Positions 44,319 through 54,699 of a stretch of 64,000 nucleotides of DNA are shown here, piece after piece; within the stretch, counting starts at the first letter, position 1, and each line of letters opens with the position of its first letter. The stretch is taken from the NCBI GenBank assembly GCA_014155875.1, contig JACEFZ010011392.1:1-64000 (forward strand), given 5' to 3'. This stretch comes from Cepaea nemoralis. Taxonomy: Eukaryota; Mollusca; Gastropoda; Stylommatophora; Helicidae. The translations under genes and the position numbers were made by a program. The notes below the pieces were generated by a model that saw only the letters and a program-made list of their open reading frames with translations, did not search any database and had not been told where the DNA came from.

Positions 44319-44367
<49 letters not shown>

Positions 44368-44490
44368 TTCTTCCACCGCCTCCTCGTCCTCTTCTTCCTT
44401 TTATTTCATTATTATTATATTATGCCCTTCTGCCTCTTAATCCGTTTCCTCCTACTCCTATTTGTCCTTCTTCTTCTTCTTCTTCTTCTT

Positions 44491-44572
<82 letters not shown>

Positions 44573-44833
44573 TTTTCCACCTCCGCCGTTCTCCTCTTCT
44601 TCTTCTTTTTCTTCTTCTTTTTGTGTTGCGTAAATAACAGGTTTAAAAAAAAGTACTGCGTCAAATAATACGGAAACAGAACACACATATGACGAAAGAA
44701 AAAGAAGATGATGAAGGAGATGACGAAGGAGAAGAAGAAGAGAAAGAAGAATTTGAAGAGGAAGAAGTAGGAGAAGAAGAAGAAGAAGAAGAAGAAGAAG
44801 AAGAAGAAGAAGAAGAAGAAGAAGAAGAAGAAG

Positions 44834-44871
<38 letters not shown>

Positions 44872-44872
44872 C
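44220..44872. repeat. Triplet microsatellite cluster
   Basis: (ATT)n at 44321-44368, (CTT)n at 44466-44520 directly joined to (ATT)n to 44572, then (GAA)n at 44776-44835 directly joined to (CAA)n to 44871. The CTT and GAA tracts could pair, giving a stem with a 250-base loop. Confidence 0.93.
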
Positions 44873-45210
44873 CACATAATCAAAATACAAAGAATCAAAA
44901 TCCAACTAATCGAAATCTAAACAATTAAAATGCAACCAATCAAGATCCAAGCAATCAATATCCATCCAATAAAAATCCAACCAATCAGAGTCCAACTAAT
45001 AAAACACCAACCAATCAAATCCAACCAATCAAAATCCAACTAATCGAAATATAAACAATTAAAATCTGACCAATCAAAATCTAAGCAATTAATGTCCAAC
45101 CCAAAAAAAAAAACAAAAAACCAACCAATCAGGATCCAACTAATAAAACACCAACCAATCAAAATTCAACCAATCAAAATCCAACTAATTAAAATTCAAC
45201 CTTTGTATAA
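44873..45210. repeat. 15-bp minisatellite
   Basis: About 22 copies of CAATCAAAATCCAAC with many substitutions (TAATCGAAATCTAAA and others). Confidence 0.92.
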
Positions 45211-45835
45211 AAATCATACCTTGTGACGTGTAATCGACCGCCCGTGAATTACAAATTTAAATCTCCACAGACACTGGCCCATCAGATCGACCCTAAACTG
45301 AAACAAGAGGCTTCTTGTCTCAGGACACGGCCCTTTTCTTCTCTTCTCAGCACGCGGTGTAGGTTTACAGAAGTTATGAGCAGAAAAAATACTGGTCTGT
45401 TTGTGTCTGCTCCGAACTTTAATCGTTGTCTGTCCCGAGCCGTAAACGTCTGCTGCGAACTGTAATCGTTTGTTAGGCCAGTGGTCTTGAAACCTGTGGC
45501 CCGCGTCTCTGAGCCATATGTTAACCTGGTGACTCGGTAACGTCTTTAAAATGTTGCGTAATCACCCCCGTGTGTACATAAGGTATGGTTAAAGACGTGT
45601 TAATTGTCTGATCTGTTGCCTTATGTTTGCCAGAATGTGAGCTCTTGTGGTGCCGAAGACTGTTTTATTTGGAACCTGACGCGGGCGCTAAGTAAAACTA
45701 AATATAAATAACAGGGGAGCACATTTTGTCGTTAAAATACGGTCAGATCAAGACTTGAACGTTGAAGAATTCTGGATTATAAAAAAATTTCATGTCTCGG
45801 GTTACTATCATCCATTGCCGTCTCCACCGTGAAAG
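45211..45835. other. Unassigned interval
   Basis: An 80-codon plus frame (45223-45465) has no recognised homology. CAGTGGTCTTGAAACCTGTG at 45480 looks like a hAT end but no partner was found. 45810-45840 resembles the R2-family 3' end. Confidence 0.4.
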
Positions 45836-45839
45836 TTGG

Positions 45840-46085
45840 TTGTAATGTTAGTTGCATATCCTTTACAGGACGTCGCAGTCAACACTAGCAGGTTTTGACT
45901 GATTTTCTTGGCAAGTTTACGTTCAGTAGTTTGCCATTGCTTTCCGAACGACTAGCACTCATACCATTGTATGAAAACCAACGCAAGGCGATCTGCTGCC
46001 AAATTACCCGCAACTGTGTTTCGAACGCGGTATGCGGGATCACGAATTGGGTCCACACACCTTCGCCACGTAACCGGCGGTAGTG
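45840..46085 (-). mobile_element. Family B SINE
   Basis: Complete minus-strand copy: 3' signature GCATATCCTTTACAGGACGT, body GCAAGTTTACGTTCAGTAGT, B box region GTGTTTCGAACGCGG, and the head ending near CCACGTAACCGGC. Confidence 0.88.
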
Positions 46086-46254
46086 TATCTCCAGCAGTTT
46101 CTGACCTCAGCCTTGGTTACATATTCACTAGGCTGTGTCTAGCCCATGTAATCATCTGGTTTTCTTCTTCATCTTTGTCGTCCCTCTTTTAATGAGAGAT
46201 CGTCACATCTAATTGTGCATCTCAAAGGTCAGTGTGTCCTACTCTGGCAAACAT

Positions 46255-46605
46255 TTTTTTCAGTGTTGTCGCCCCGAGGCCGATTCCATCCTAGGTAACT
46301 CAGCCTACCCGCTTGTTGCTTTTCTTTCCTAAAAACTTTGCCAGGGCGTCTGCTTTACGGCCTACTCTTTAACATTCCCAACTGCCTTGGGATTGTTAAA
46401 GTGCACGGCGGGTACACAGAACTGTCTGATTTGCACCCTTATCCTAACAGTTAAGGTCTCCAATTCTCCTACCCATGAGATCACGGTCATATGTGATATT
46501 GCATACCAGTGATTCTTGGAAAAATCCCAAGCCTTGTGTTGGGATCAAACTCGGTACTTTCTGAACTTGTTACATACGCGGTAACCTCTCAGGTCACCTC
46601 GATGT
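46255..46605 (-). mobile_element. Family E tRNA-related SINE
   Basis: About 350 bp; on the minus strand a tRNA-like head (ACCTGAGAGGTTACCGCGTA, B box GAGTTTGATCCC) is followed by a unique body with AAGTGCACGGCGGGTACACA on the plus strand. Only one copy is in the window, so family status is an inference from the head. Confidence 0.6.
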
Positions 46606-47155
46606 TGTCTTTTTATATCTATGGCGACCTCTAGTTCTTCCTCCTCACCCGTTCCCTCCATTCTGGTGTCTTAGTAGATTTGTCAGATTGGGAGGGAGGG
46701 CGTTACGGGACAGTTACATTGTGCTGTTGCGTGGTACTCCTTTTGTTGAGTCATTTTTATGTAACCAACGCGCACTGTCTCTCTTAACTGATTCAGTGCC
46801 GAAGGATAATATATCACCACATGTGACAAAAGGACGATATATCGCCATACTAGTGTCATCGTATAATTTGTTTTGTTTCGTGTCAGCTTACGCAATTTCA
46901 ATGCTCAATGAACGGAAATGTACATTATAATATTTGTTCATTTGATTGTGTACCAAGTTTGGTACAAACCTACTTATCGTTTGGCATAGAGTCAGTTAAT
47001 TTTATCTCTCTAAACAGCGCCATTTAAAAATTGAGTTGCTTTAGAACTTCATTGTTTATCTTTTTTACCCGCTCCAAGAAAATTTGCTAGTCGTCCGGAG
47101 ACCCAAATGGCTGATCATTTGGTTATTGTCGGCAGACGAGTGTCTTACTCCATTT
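46606..47155. other. Unassigned interval
   Basis: No repeat or gene recognised. Confidence 0.4.
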
Positions 47156-47395
47156 TCTAGTGTATTTCTCTTCGTTATGTGCGCATAAAATCTTGACTGT
47201 CTGCCACTAATTTCTCTAATCAATTTACGATTTTCATTTGCATTTGTAGGACTGTCTTATTGGTTTTTCTGTCTGCCCATGATATGCTTTGCATTTCCCT
47301 CAGAAACCACATTTCCAGAGCCTACAAATGTGTCTCTGCTTGTCTGCTTATTGTCTATGTTTCACATGCATATAACAGTGTAGGTTCTATATTGT

Positions 47396-48104
47396 CAAAT
47401 ATGGCGGATAGGCTGTTGAGCTGTTAAGGCCTCATGAGTGTTTTTGTTTCTGGCTACGGTTTGCTTAAGCATTTTCCTCATGTTTGATAGGTAGTTGATT
47501 GGTAGTCCATCGCTCGCCACCTGCTCGTACTGGTTATCCAGTCCTCTGGAATAAACAAGAGAGAGGGAACATGCAGCTTGGGCGTCGCATGTTCTTTGAA
47601 GTTCTGCCCAGGCATTGTGAGAGAATTTTGGCCAAATTCCAACTCACATACAGTCTGTCAAGACTGCAAGGTTCCACTCACGATTGGTAGTACATGGTTC
47701 CGTCGCCCAGCTACTGATTTAAGTGCATGGAGCAAGATTGCGAGCTGCAATTTCGTGTGGAATGCTTTTACGTCTGTCCGCGGTTGTTGGTATTGTCAAC
47801 TGCATGTTCAGGAAAATGGCGGCCGGCCGGTTGCTGAACTAGCTGCCTTTGCACTATACAGTAATGTGTGTGAAACTTTTCTAGCGACTGCCGCTTCCAT
47901 AGACGATGAACAGTATATTCGTGGTGGCTGCTGTGTTGGTAATCTAGCAGCAGCCTTTTGCATGTATGCCTGGTTTTTCGTGACTGTTGTCTGTACCACA
48001 TTTTACATGACACGGTGAGAAGCATTCCTTAATGATATTCACTACCACAGGAACGGAGCATTATGAGGTGACCCTTTGCCGAGAAGTTGGAACCGCGATT
48101 AACG
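47396..48104. other. Unknown 710-bp insertion with 146-codon frame
   Basis: Sits between two colinear RT pieces, so it is an insertion. It contains a 146-codon plus frame (47578-48018) with CQDCKVPLTIGSTWFRRPAT, loosely like a transposase C-terminal cysteine motif, but I cannot assign it. 47500-47690 is related to 12950-13190. The frame start and product are uncertain. Confidence 0.4.
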
Positions 48105-48538
48105 ACTACCTGACACTATATTTCTCATTGCAGTTGACAGCTTTTTATTGGTCAATATGTTTTCCATCTTGCAAAAGACTATTTATGCCTTTAACGATCT
48201 TTGTTCTAATCTCGTAAAAGCGCCTTTTAAAAGATATTATGACTGCTTCGAGGTCGTTCACTTGTTTAAGAGTTGTTCCATTGACTTAGATGTTACATTG
48301 CGGTTCAGTGAAACTTCGATTAACTATCACTCGTGTAACCATCAGTCTCTGTTATCCGTCATCGTCTTTAGAAATAAAAGAATGCATGAGTATCAACAAA
48401 GTAACAGACATCTTTAAAGAATGGGTGGAATAAACTCTCGTCTGAACCTATCGACGAAACTAAAGAACTGAGACCGTTAGTGTGACGAAATTGTGCAACA
48501 ATATAGGAATAAACAGTGAAAACATTACGCCAGATTAA

Positions 48539-48856
48539 GTATCAAATTGGTTGGAATGTGACAAAATGGATGGAGGATGTGAAATTGTCAACGATGATGA
48601 AATTGTGTCTAGTGTGGCTACCATAGAAGAAGAAGAAACTGGTGATGATGAAACATCAGTTCTTAACCAAAAACCTACAACTAGCCACTCAGAAGGAGAA
48701 ACAAGGTTATTAAAGTGCATCGACTGGTTTGAAATGCAAGAGGAGACAAATGCAACACAGATCCAACTTATGCGTAAGATACGGAACATCGCCGCGCAGA
48801 AAGGTCGAGCCTCAAAGACACAGAAGGAGATGACTGATTATTTTAAAGTAACTTAG
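48539..48856 (+). pseudogene. pogo/Tigger transposase, C-terminal remnant
   Basis: Open plus frame after a stop at 48536: NWLECDKMDGGCEIVNDDEI, VSSVATIEEEETGDDE, SHSEGETRLLKCIDWFEMQE, ETNATQIQLMRKIRNIAAQK, ending EMTDYFKVT. The acidic DxDEIV...EE segment followed by a WFE(x)Q-containing helix and a short terminal (L)TDYFK is typical of the region after the DDE catalytic domain in pogo/Tigger/jerky-like proteins. The DNA-binding and catalytic domains are absent. Lies between the terminal inverted repeats. Confidence 0.82.
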
Positions 48857-48929
48857 GTTTACAGTATTACAATACGTTTCTGTACTTTTATATTGAAGTT
48901 TATAGTGATCATTGTTTAAAATGAAATAC

Positions 48930-49289
48930 TTCTTCTTCTGCGTTCATACGGAGTTTTATTTTCCGGATGTGATTGCGTTGTGCCTGTTTACAGCAGAGCT
49001 GCGTTCTTGCGCCGCTAGGCCGACACATCCGACTTCTGCGGGCATTTGTTGACCGGATTAGCCTTCTCGGGGGTTTCTTAGGACGTTTGACTCTCACTAT
49101 TGTGGTGTTATCCCCCATCCCAGCTGCCCATATAGAACAGCCAAAGACATCCTGGTCAGCCCTCAAGGGAAGGCAGGGGCAGACCATGGGCATTCCCCGC
49201 CATCCAAGGAGGCTTCCATACTTGCAAAGTCGACACACAGCTCTCTGGTACTGGGCTCACCCAAGGAATCGTCACGTCCTGCACATGGC
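48930..49289 (-). mobile_element. GAA-tailed LINE, 360-bp copy inside Tigger relic
   Basis: Flanked by AAATGAAATAC (48919-48929 and 49290-49300), an 11-bp perfect TSD. Minus strand runs from TGCCATGTGCAGGACG through CGACTTTGCAAGTATGGAAG, the conserved CGGTCAACAAATGCCCGCAG block and GAACGCAGAAGAAG with a very short tail. A frame reads CRLCKYGSLLGWRG and ARRSRMCRPSGARTQLCCKQ. The longest plain (non-chimeric) copy of the family here. Confidence 0.9.
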
Positions 49290-49535
49290 AAATGAAATAC
49301 AGTATGTATGTATTATTCATCTTTAAAGGATTTTATTTTCATTTTCATCCCAAACCCCACAGGGAAATCACGTTACTGTACATATGTAGTAAGAGATGTA
49401 TGTTATTAGTCTATTCGGTTATTTGTCACAGCTCTGGTCCGAACGGTGACGGTTAATCGAAGCTTTACTGTATTTTTGTCTTCTTGGACACTACCATAAT
49501 CTCTTATTTCTTATCTGTTTCTTATCTGTGTGTCA

Positions 49536-50260
49536 CAGCCTCACATTATACGGTAAACCAACATAAGTTAATATACACTAGCGAAGGGCTACAACTCCCG
49601 CCCAAGGGAAAGAAGTAAGACACTCGAAGGCCAGAGTAATCCAGAGCCTTCTCGAAGGACTGGTCAGTGAGTCCACTGTCCCGTGGACACTGATGTGGCC
49701 CGCCTATTGCGAGGTCCACGAGGAACTCGGACAGAGTTACCACCCGTGTCGGATTGCGACACGTGTGGACCGGCAGAGACAGACGGGACATCGTAGAGGC
49801 AACAGGGCCTGCCTTAGAGGGACTTAATAGTTCAGACCCATGTGTATTTAGGGTCATAGACATATGCTAGATAGTTTGCTTAGAATGTTTGTTATAATCA
49901 TGTGTGATGTTAAACCTATGTGATATGCAACTCATTAGTGCGGGCTTGTTAAACCCACTGCGCCAACGCACTGTATGTCTAAGTTCAATAAATGTTGCTA
50001 TATTATATTTAACGGAGTTATTGTTGCCTGTTTGAGCCCGAGTTCAGATCCCTTAGAGTTGACACTGTGTATCTTATCTGTTTCTTTCGTCGTCGATATC
50101 TCGATGCTTGCTCCGTTGCTACTGGCCATTCCTTTCACTACGCTGACTCTGTTAAACTTATTTGTATTCGTTATACTGATATTTATTTTTCCCTTTTACT
50201 CTGTGTTGCTCTTTCATATTTATCACTGTTTCTATTTTCTGTTGTGCTATCATGTTTGGT
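49536..50260. other. Unassigned interval
   Basis: Near 49945-49975 the minus strand has an A-box-like TTGGCGCAGTGGG, perhaps a SINE head, without a B box. Nothing else recognised. Confidence 0.4.
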
Positions 50261-50261
50261 C

Positions 50262-50352
50262 ACCATCATCATGGGCCATGCCGATAAGCGAATGAGGTCA
50301 TATTTCGCCATCTCATCCGATCACCCAGGTCATGGAACAGCTCAGTGTTTGG
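50262..50352 (-). mobile_element. RTE-like LINE 3' end, 90-bp piece
   Basis: CATCATCATGGGCCATGCCG, GGTCATATTTCGCCATCTCA and CATGGAACAGCTCAGTGTTT (plus reading) match the extreme 3' end of R1 with a short (GAT)n tail. Confidence 0.8.
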
Positions 50353-52115
50353 TATCACCGGTTTATTAATGCCGCTGACATTACCTCATGTCTGACCCTG
50401 ATATGTAAAGGCTCATCACCACTTCACACTCCCGTAATTTAAATGTGGAGGCCATCATTGTCACGAAAAACACCTTGATTAACCAGTGATGACAATAAAA
50501 GGCGTTCGGATTACCGACATGTTCGAGGCCACAGGTTGTTTCAAACAAATACAGAAAAAACAGTCTGGGTTGCAGCTGCACGTGTTTACATCTGGTGGGC
50601 GAAATAGGAACATTCGGTGGTGAGTGAGATGAATCAATACACCACTTTGACAGTTCATAAACAGTCAGATCCAAGTAGAATGGCCCAGCTCGGGACATGA
50701 AACAGTCCCGTCTGTCAATTAGAATTTCCTTACATCACACGAAATGGCGGCTGTGATTGTCACCACTCGACAGAAGATTGGCGGCTTGTTGTGGCAGTTC
50801 GTTGTTGGGAGCATACAGGAACTCGCTAGCTTGTTTTGGGAGTCAAAACAAGTGATGACAACTCTGACATTGATTGAGCCAGGGAAGATAGATTCTTGAC
50901 AAGGGATGATCTGCCCATAATAACACCTGTGTGGACATAAAGAATAACGTCACGTGACCAATTTTAGGCGTTTGCCAAAAACCCGATGTGGGGACAATTA
51001 GTGTAGACCAAACTATGGATTAGGATTGACGTGTTTTGTTGGAGAGCTCTACAGTGTTAGATTAATTAAAAATTAACTAGCATGTGTCGTTATGGCAAAG
51101 TGTAGCAGCCATCCAGGAATGAGGCGGGTTTGTCTAAGGTTCCATGCCAGTTACGAGGAAGTTCAACACTGGTTTTGAAGAAGTGCAACTCCAATTAGGA
51201 GAACACCAGTTGGCCACTCAAATGCTTTCTTACGGAAAACGAATAACACCCGAGACGAAAGTGGGTATAATATTTACGCTGGACTCATAATCAGGAGGGT
51301 TCACCATAACATGGCTCAGAAGAGCCAGCCAATATAACGACTCCTGCGTGTTAAGGTTCACCTAGGATGGGTGATGATTGTTGATGCATCACACAGCATA
51401 AGAACATTGGTAACTAATCAAGAACATTAAAATATAATAGTCACATGGTGTGATATATTCTAGTGAAATAGTACAAAAGACATGATACTTGAAACTAGAT
51501 AGACACTAGTTAGGATCAAGTATATTAACAATAACATTGATACCTAAGTACACCCAACAAAGGATTCGTACAATTTTTAGGACCGATAGGAACTTATGTG
51601 TAGGCTGCAACCAGTCCATGATCAGCTGTAATTTACAAACAGTGTCTATTTCGGATGATCAGGAAGATGGATTACCAGGTAGCTACAGATGACAGTCGGT
51701 GTCCGGCAGGAGAGATACCGTACCGGTTGAGATGGACTTGTTCTGACTTAACGTGCTGTGGTGTGTCCTTGCAAGGATGAACTGACTATGCTATTATCTG
51801 AGGGTCCGATCCTACACACATTATAGAACACATCACACATTTTCTTCGCATACACGTCTCACGTACATTACACTTTTCTTTTAATAAATTAATCTGTATT
51901 AATTTTTAGAAGCAAGATTTGTTGAATATGTTGCGTGGGGACGAATGAGAGGGGGCATAGTACGACAGTGATAGAGAGAGGGAAAGGTGTCCATGAACTG
52001 AAGGAGTGTGTTGGACGGAAGCTGGTGGATTCTCCAGGATATTGATAGGAAAAAAAAAATATAATGTGGGTGATTGAATCCCCTCACTCCAGGGACGACA
52101 CTTTAAGGGAAGACA
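50353..52115. other. 1.8-kb interval without recognised repeats
   Basis: The longest stretch lacking tandem repeats or known elements. The longest frame is 105 codons (50381-50698, minus) with no recognised homology. No tRNA-like, splice or promoter signal could be supported. Confidence 0.4.
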
Positions 52116-52119
52116 CGAC

Positions 52120-52453
52120 AATCATGGACGAATGGATAAGAGTGCTTGTTTCTAAACTTCCGGTGTGCTGATTCCGAGGTAGCGGGTTCAAACTCTACAC
52201 CGGTCATTTCGACTGAAACGTCGAATTATCATCATTGACATCATCATCAAGTGCCGTGCCGACTCCTGTAGGCGTTCATGACTCTCCACAGATCTCGATC
52301 TTTGGTTTTCTGGATCAACTCTGCCATTGATATTCCTCCATGCCACCGTCGCAATCCATCCAGCATCATTTCTCGTGGTCTCCCCCTGCCTCTCTTCGTC
52401 TCGATCTTTCCAGTTGTCACGATGTTCTCCAGTTCTTCTCTTCTAAACACATG

Positions 52454-52484
<31 letters not shown>

Positions 52485-52930
52485 AAAGTTTGTTTGTCTC
52501 TTTTTTAAATTTTTGTATATAATTTCTACTTTCGTTAGCCTTTTTAAAGGGCTTTCGTTTTGTTAGTTATTTTGGCATCCAAGGAATTCGCAAATTCGTC
52601 AAAGGGAAACCACATCTCTATTGTTTCCCAAATCTTTTTCCTAATTTGTTCATTTATTTTCCCAAAAAGGGATTCACAGCCATACAGAAAAACAGGTTCT
52701 ATATAGCTCCTCAGCACTCTCTTTCTTACACTCAATGATAGTGACTTATAGCATAATCATCATTGACTTGAGAACGTAAATTACAAGTACCTCAGAAGTC
52801 GGAATGGGTTCGCTTGATGGCGAGGGACACTGGTAATAGCGAAAACTAATCCACACTCAAAAATCAGTGCAGCGCACTCACTAGTATCATTTGACTACGT
52901 TTGAGTTCAAATCCAACGAACGCAACTAAA
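52120..52930 (+). mobile_element. Family A SINE interrupted by truncated RTE
   Basis: Head at 52120-52239 (CATGGACGAATGGATAAGAG, A-box region; AGCGGGTTCAAACTCTACAC, B-box region) and body at 52768-52930 (GAGAACGTAAATTACAAGTA, GTGGCGAGGG-like GATGGCGAGGGACACTGGTA). The gap is the LINE insertion at 52240-52755. Confidence 0.87.
52240..52755 (-). pseudogene. 5'-truncated RTE-like insertion with 12-bp TSD
   Basis: Flanked by ATCATCATTGAC (52228-52239 and 52756-52767). Minus-strand RT C-terminus: SVRKRVLRSYIEPVFLYGCE, then a damaged part with C and A runs at 52454-52486, FRREELENIVTTGKIETKRG, RGRPREMMLDGLRRWHGGIS, DRDLWRVMNAYRSRHGT and a (GAT)n tail. The last 67 codons are open. Close to 21915-22214. 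Confidence 0.92.
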
Positions 52931-52944
52931 TTAATAAAAATAAA

Positions 52945-53965
52945 TGTGTATGTGATTATACTATCCCCCGCTGCGTTTATATGTGATTATGCTATCCCCC
53001 GCTGCGTTTGTATGTGATTATGCTACTACCCCCCCCCCCCCCGCTGCGTTTGTATGGGATTATGCTATCCCCCGCTGCGTTTGTATGGGATTATACTATC
53101 CCCCGCTGCGTTTGTATGTGATTATACTCTCCCCCGCTGCGTTTGTATGTGATTATACTCTCCCCCGCTGCGTTTGTATGTGATTATACTCTCCCCCGCT
53201 GCGTTTGCTATGTGATTATACTCTCCCCCGCTGCGTTTGTATGTGATTATACTATCCCCCGCTGCGTTTGTATGTGATTATACTATCCCCCGCTGCGTTT
53301 GTATGTGATTATACTATCCCCCGCTGCGTTTGTATGTGATTATACTATCCCCCGCTGCGTTTGTATGTGATTATACTCTCCCCCGCTGCGTTTGTATGTG
53401 ATTATACTCTCCCCCGCTGCGTTTGTATGTGATTATACTCTCCCCCGCTGCGTTTGTATGTGATTATACTCTCCCCCGCTGCGTTTGTATGTGATTATAC
53501 TCTCCCCCGCTGCGTTTGTATGTGATTATACTCTCCCCCGCTGCGTTTGTATGTGATTATACTCTCCCCCGCTGCGTTTGTATGTGATTATACTCTCCCC
53601 CGCTGCGTTTGTATGTGATTATACTCTCCCCCGCTGCGTTTGTATATGATTATACTCTCCCCCGCTGCGTTTGTATGTGATTATACTCTCCCCCGCTGCG
53701 TTTGTATGTGATTATACTCTCCCCCGCTGCGTTTGTATGTGATTATACTCTCCCCCGCTGCGTTTGTATGTGATTATACTATCCCCCGCTGCGTTTATAT
53801 GTGATTATGCTATCCCCCGCTGCGTTTGTATGCGATTATGCTACCCCCCCCCCCCCCCCCCCCCCGCTGCGTTTGTATGTGATTATGCTATCCCCCGCTG
53901 CGTTTGTATGTAATTATACTATCCCCCGCTGCGTTTGTATGTGATTATACTATCCCCCGCTACGA
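52945..53965. repeat. 31-bp minisatellite, about 33 copies
   Basis: Unit TATGTGATTATACTCTCCCC plus CGCTGCGTTTG, period 31, very homogeneous. The outer units carry CTATCCCCC instead of CTCTCCCCC and at both edges (about 53025-53042 and 53840-53865) a unit has an expanded C run, so the array is roughly mirror-symmetric in its variants. Confidence 0.96.
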
Positions 53966-53984
53966 ATCTTTACACCACGGTTTT

Positions 53985-54278
53985 TTATTTTGCGCTCGCT
54001 CGCTTTGAACTCAAGCGTAGGCCATACACACTATTTTATAGTAGTGATGGACTGGATTTTGCGTGTGGGTTAGCTTTCCCTATTAACAGTGTCCCTCGCC
54101 ATCAGGCGAACCCACTCCGGCTTCAGTGGTACTTGCAATTTACGTCCCCAAGTCAAGGACGACAGGTCAACATTTTAGTCCAGCTGTCCGGTGTAGGGGT
54201 TGAACCGCTAACCTCAGCATCAGCACGCCGGATGTTTAAGAACACGCGTTCTTATCCATTCGGCCATGCGAACCTGCA
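53985..54278 (-). mobile_element. Family A SINE, full length
   Basis: Best preserved family A copy: tail side TTGCGCTCGCTCGCTTTGAA, CAAGCGTAGGCCATACAC, body, B-box region GGTTGAACCGCTAACC and A-box region TCCATTCGGCCATGCGAACC. About 290 bp. Confidence 0.9.
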
Positions 54279-54697
54279 CACCAGGTTTGATGAATGCCTT
54301 CTGCTCCTTAACCATACAAGTGTGTATGTAGATCGTCGGCCAGGGGTGAGAAAACAAAACACAGCAGTCTTATCAGGAGATAACGGCTTTTAAAGGAATG
54401 CAAGCGGAGATATAAGCATAGATGAGCACAGTGGTCTGACTGTATTAACAGCCTGTAGAGATGGCAAGGACGCGATTTAATTTTCATGTGGGAAATAAAG
54501 TGCACACGTAATGTGAATGGGTTTCTAAGAAGGACATTCACAAAGCGACGTCTATCAGCGCCGACGGGTGAAACATAATGGAAAAGTAGCCGATATAAAC
54601 AAGGTGTACACAACAATTATATAGATGTTGGTTTTATTTAGCAAGACTGGTTGTTGTATGAGATCCGCCTTTCGCGATGTACACTTTAATGTAAGAG
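54279..54697. other. Unassigned interval
   Basis: No repeat recognised; a 102-codon minus frame (54308-54616) has no recognised homology. Confidence 0.4.
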
Positions 54698-54699
54698 TT

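Larger units (their letters stand above)
48306..49470 (+). mobile_element. pogo/Tigger-like DNA transposon relic
   Basis: Ends CAGTGAAACTTCGATTAAC (48306) and, reversed, CAGTAAAGCTTCGATTAACC (ending 49470) are inverted repeats of pogo/Tigger type. TA follows the right end; the left flank is TT where the host LINE suggests TA. Without the nested LINE copy the relic is about 0.8 kb, so most of the transposase is deleted. Confidence 0.87.
47158..49535 (-). mobile_element. RTE-like LINE fragment split by two insertions
   Basis: Three colinear pieces of one R1-type RT on the minus strand: 47158-47395, 48105-48305 and 49473-49535. Plus-strand landmarks match 10480-10950: CTGCCACTAATTTCTCTAAT, CAGAAACCACATTTCCAGAG, TTTTTATTGGTCAATATGTT, GATGTTACATTGCGGT, then (after the DNA transposon) CTACCATAATC. 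The first gap holds about 710 bp of unknown sequence, the second the pogo/Tigger relic. Confidence 0.82.

Noticed and set aside
45478..45510. hAT left end (CAGTGGTCTTGAAACC)
   Set aside because: No inverted partner within several kilobases downstream and no TSD.
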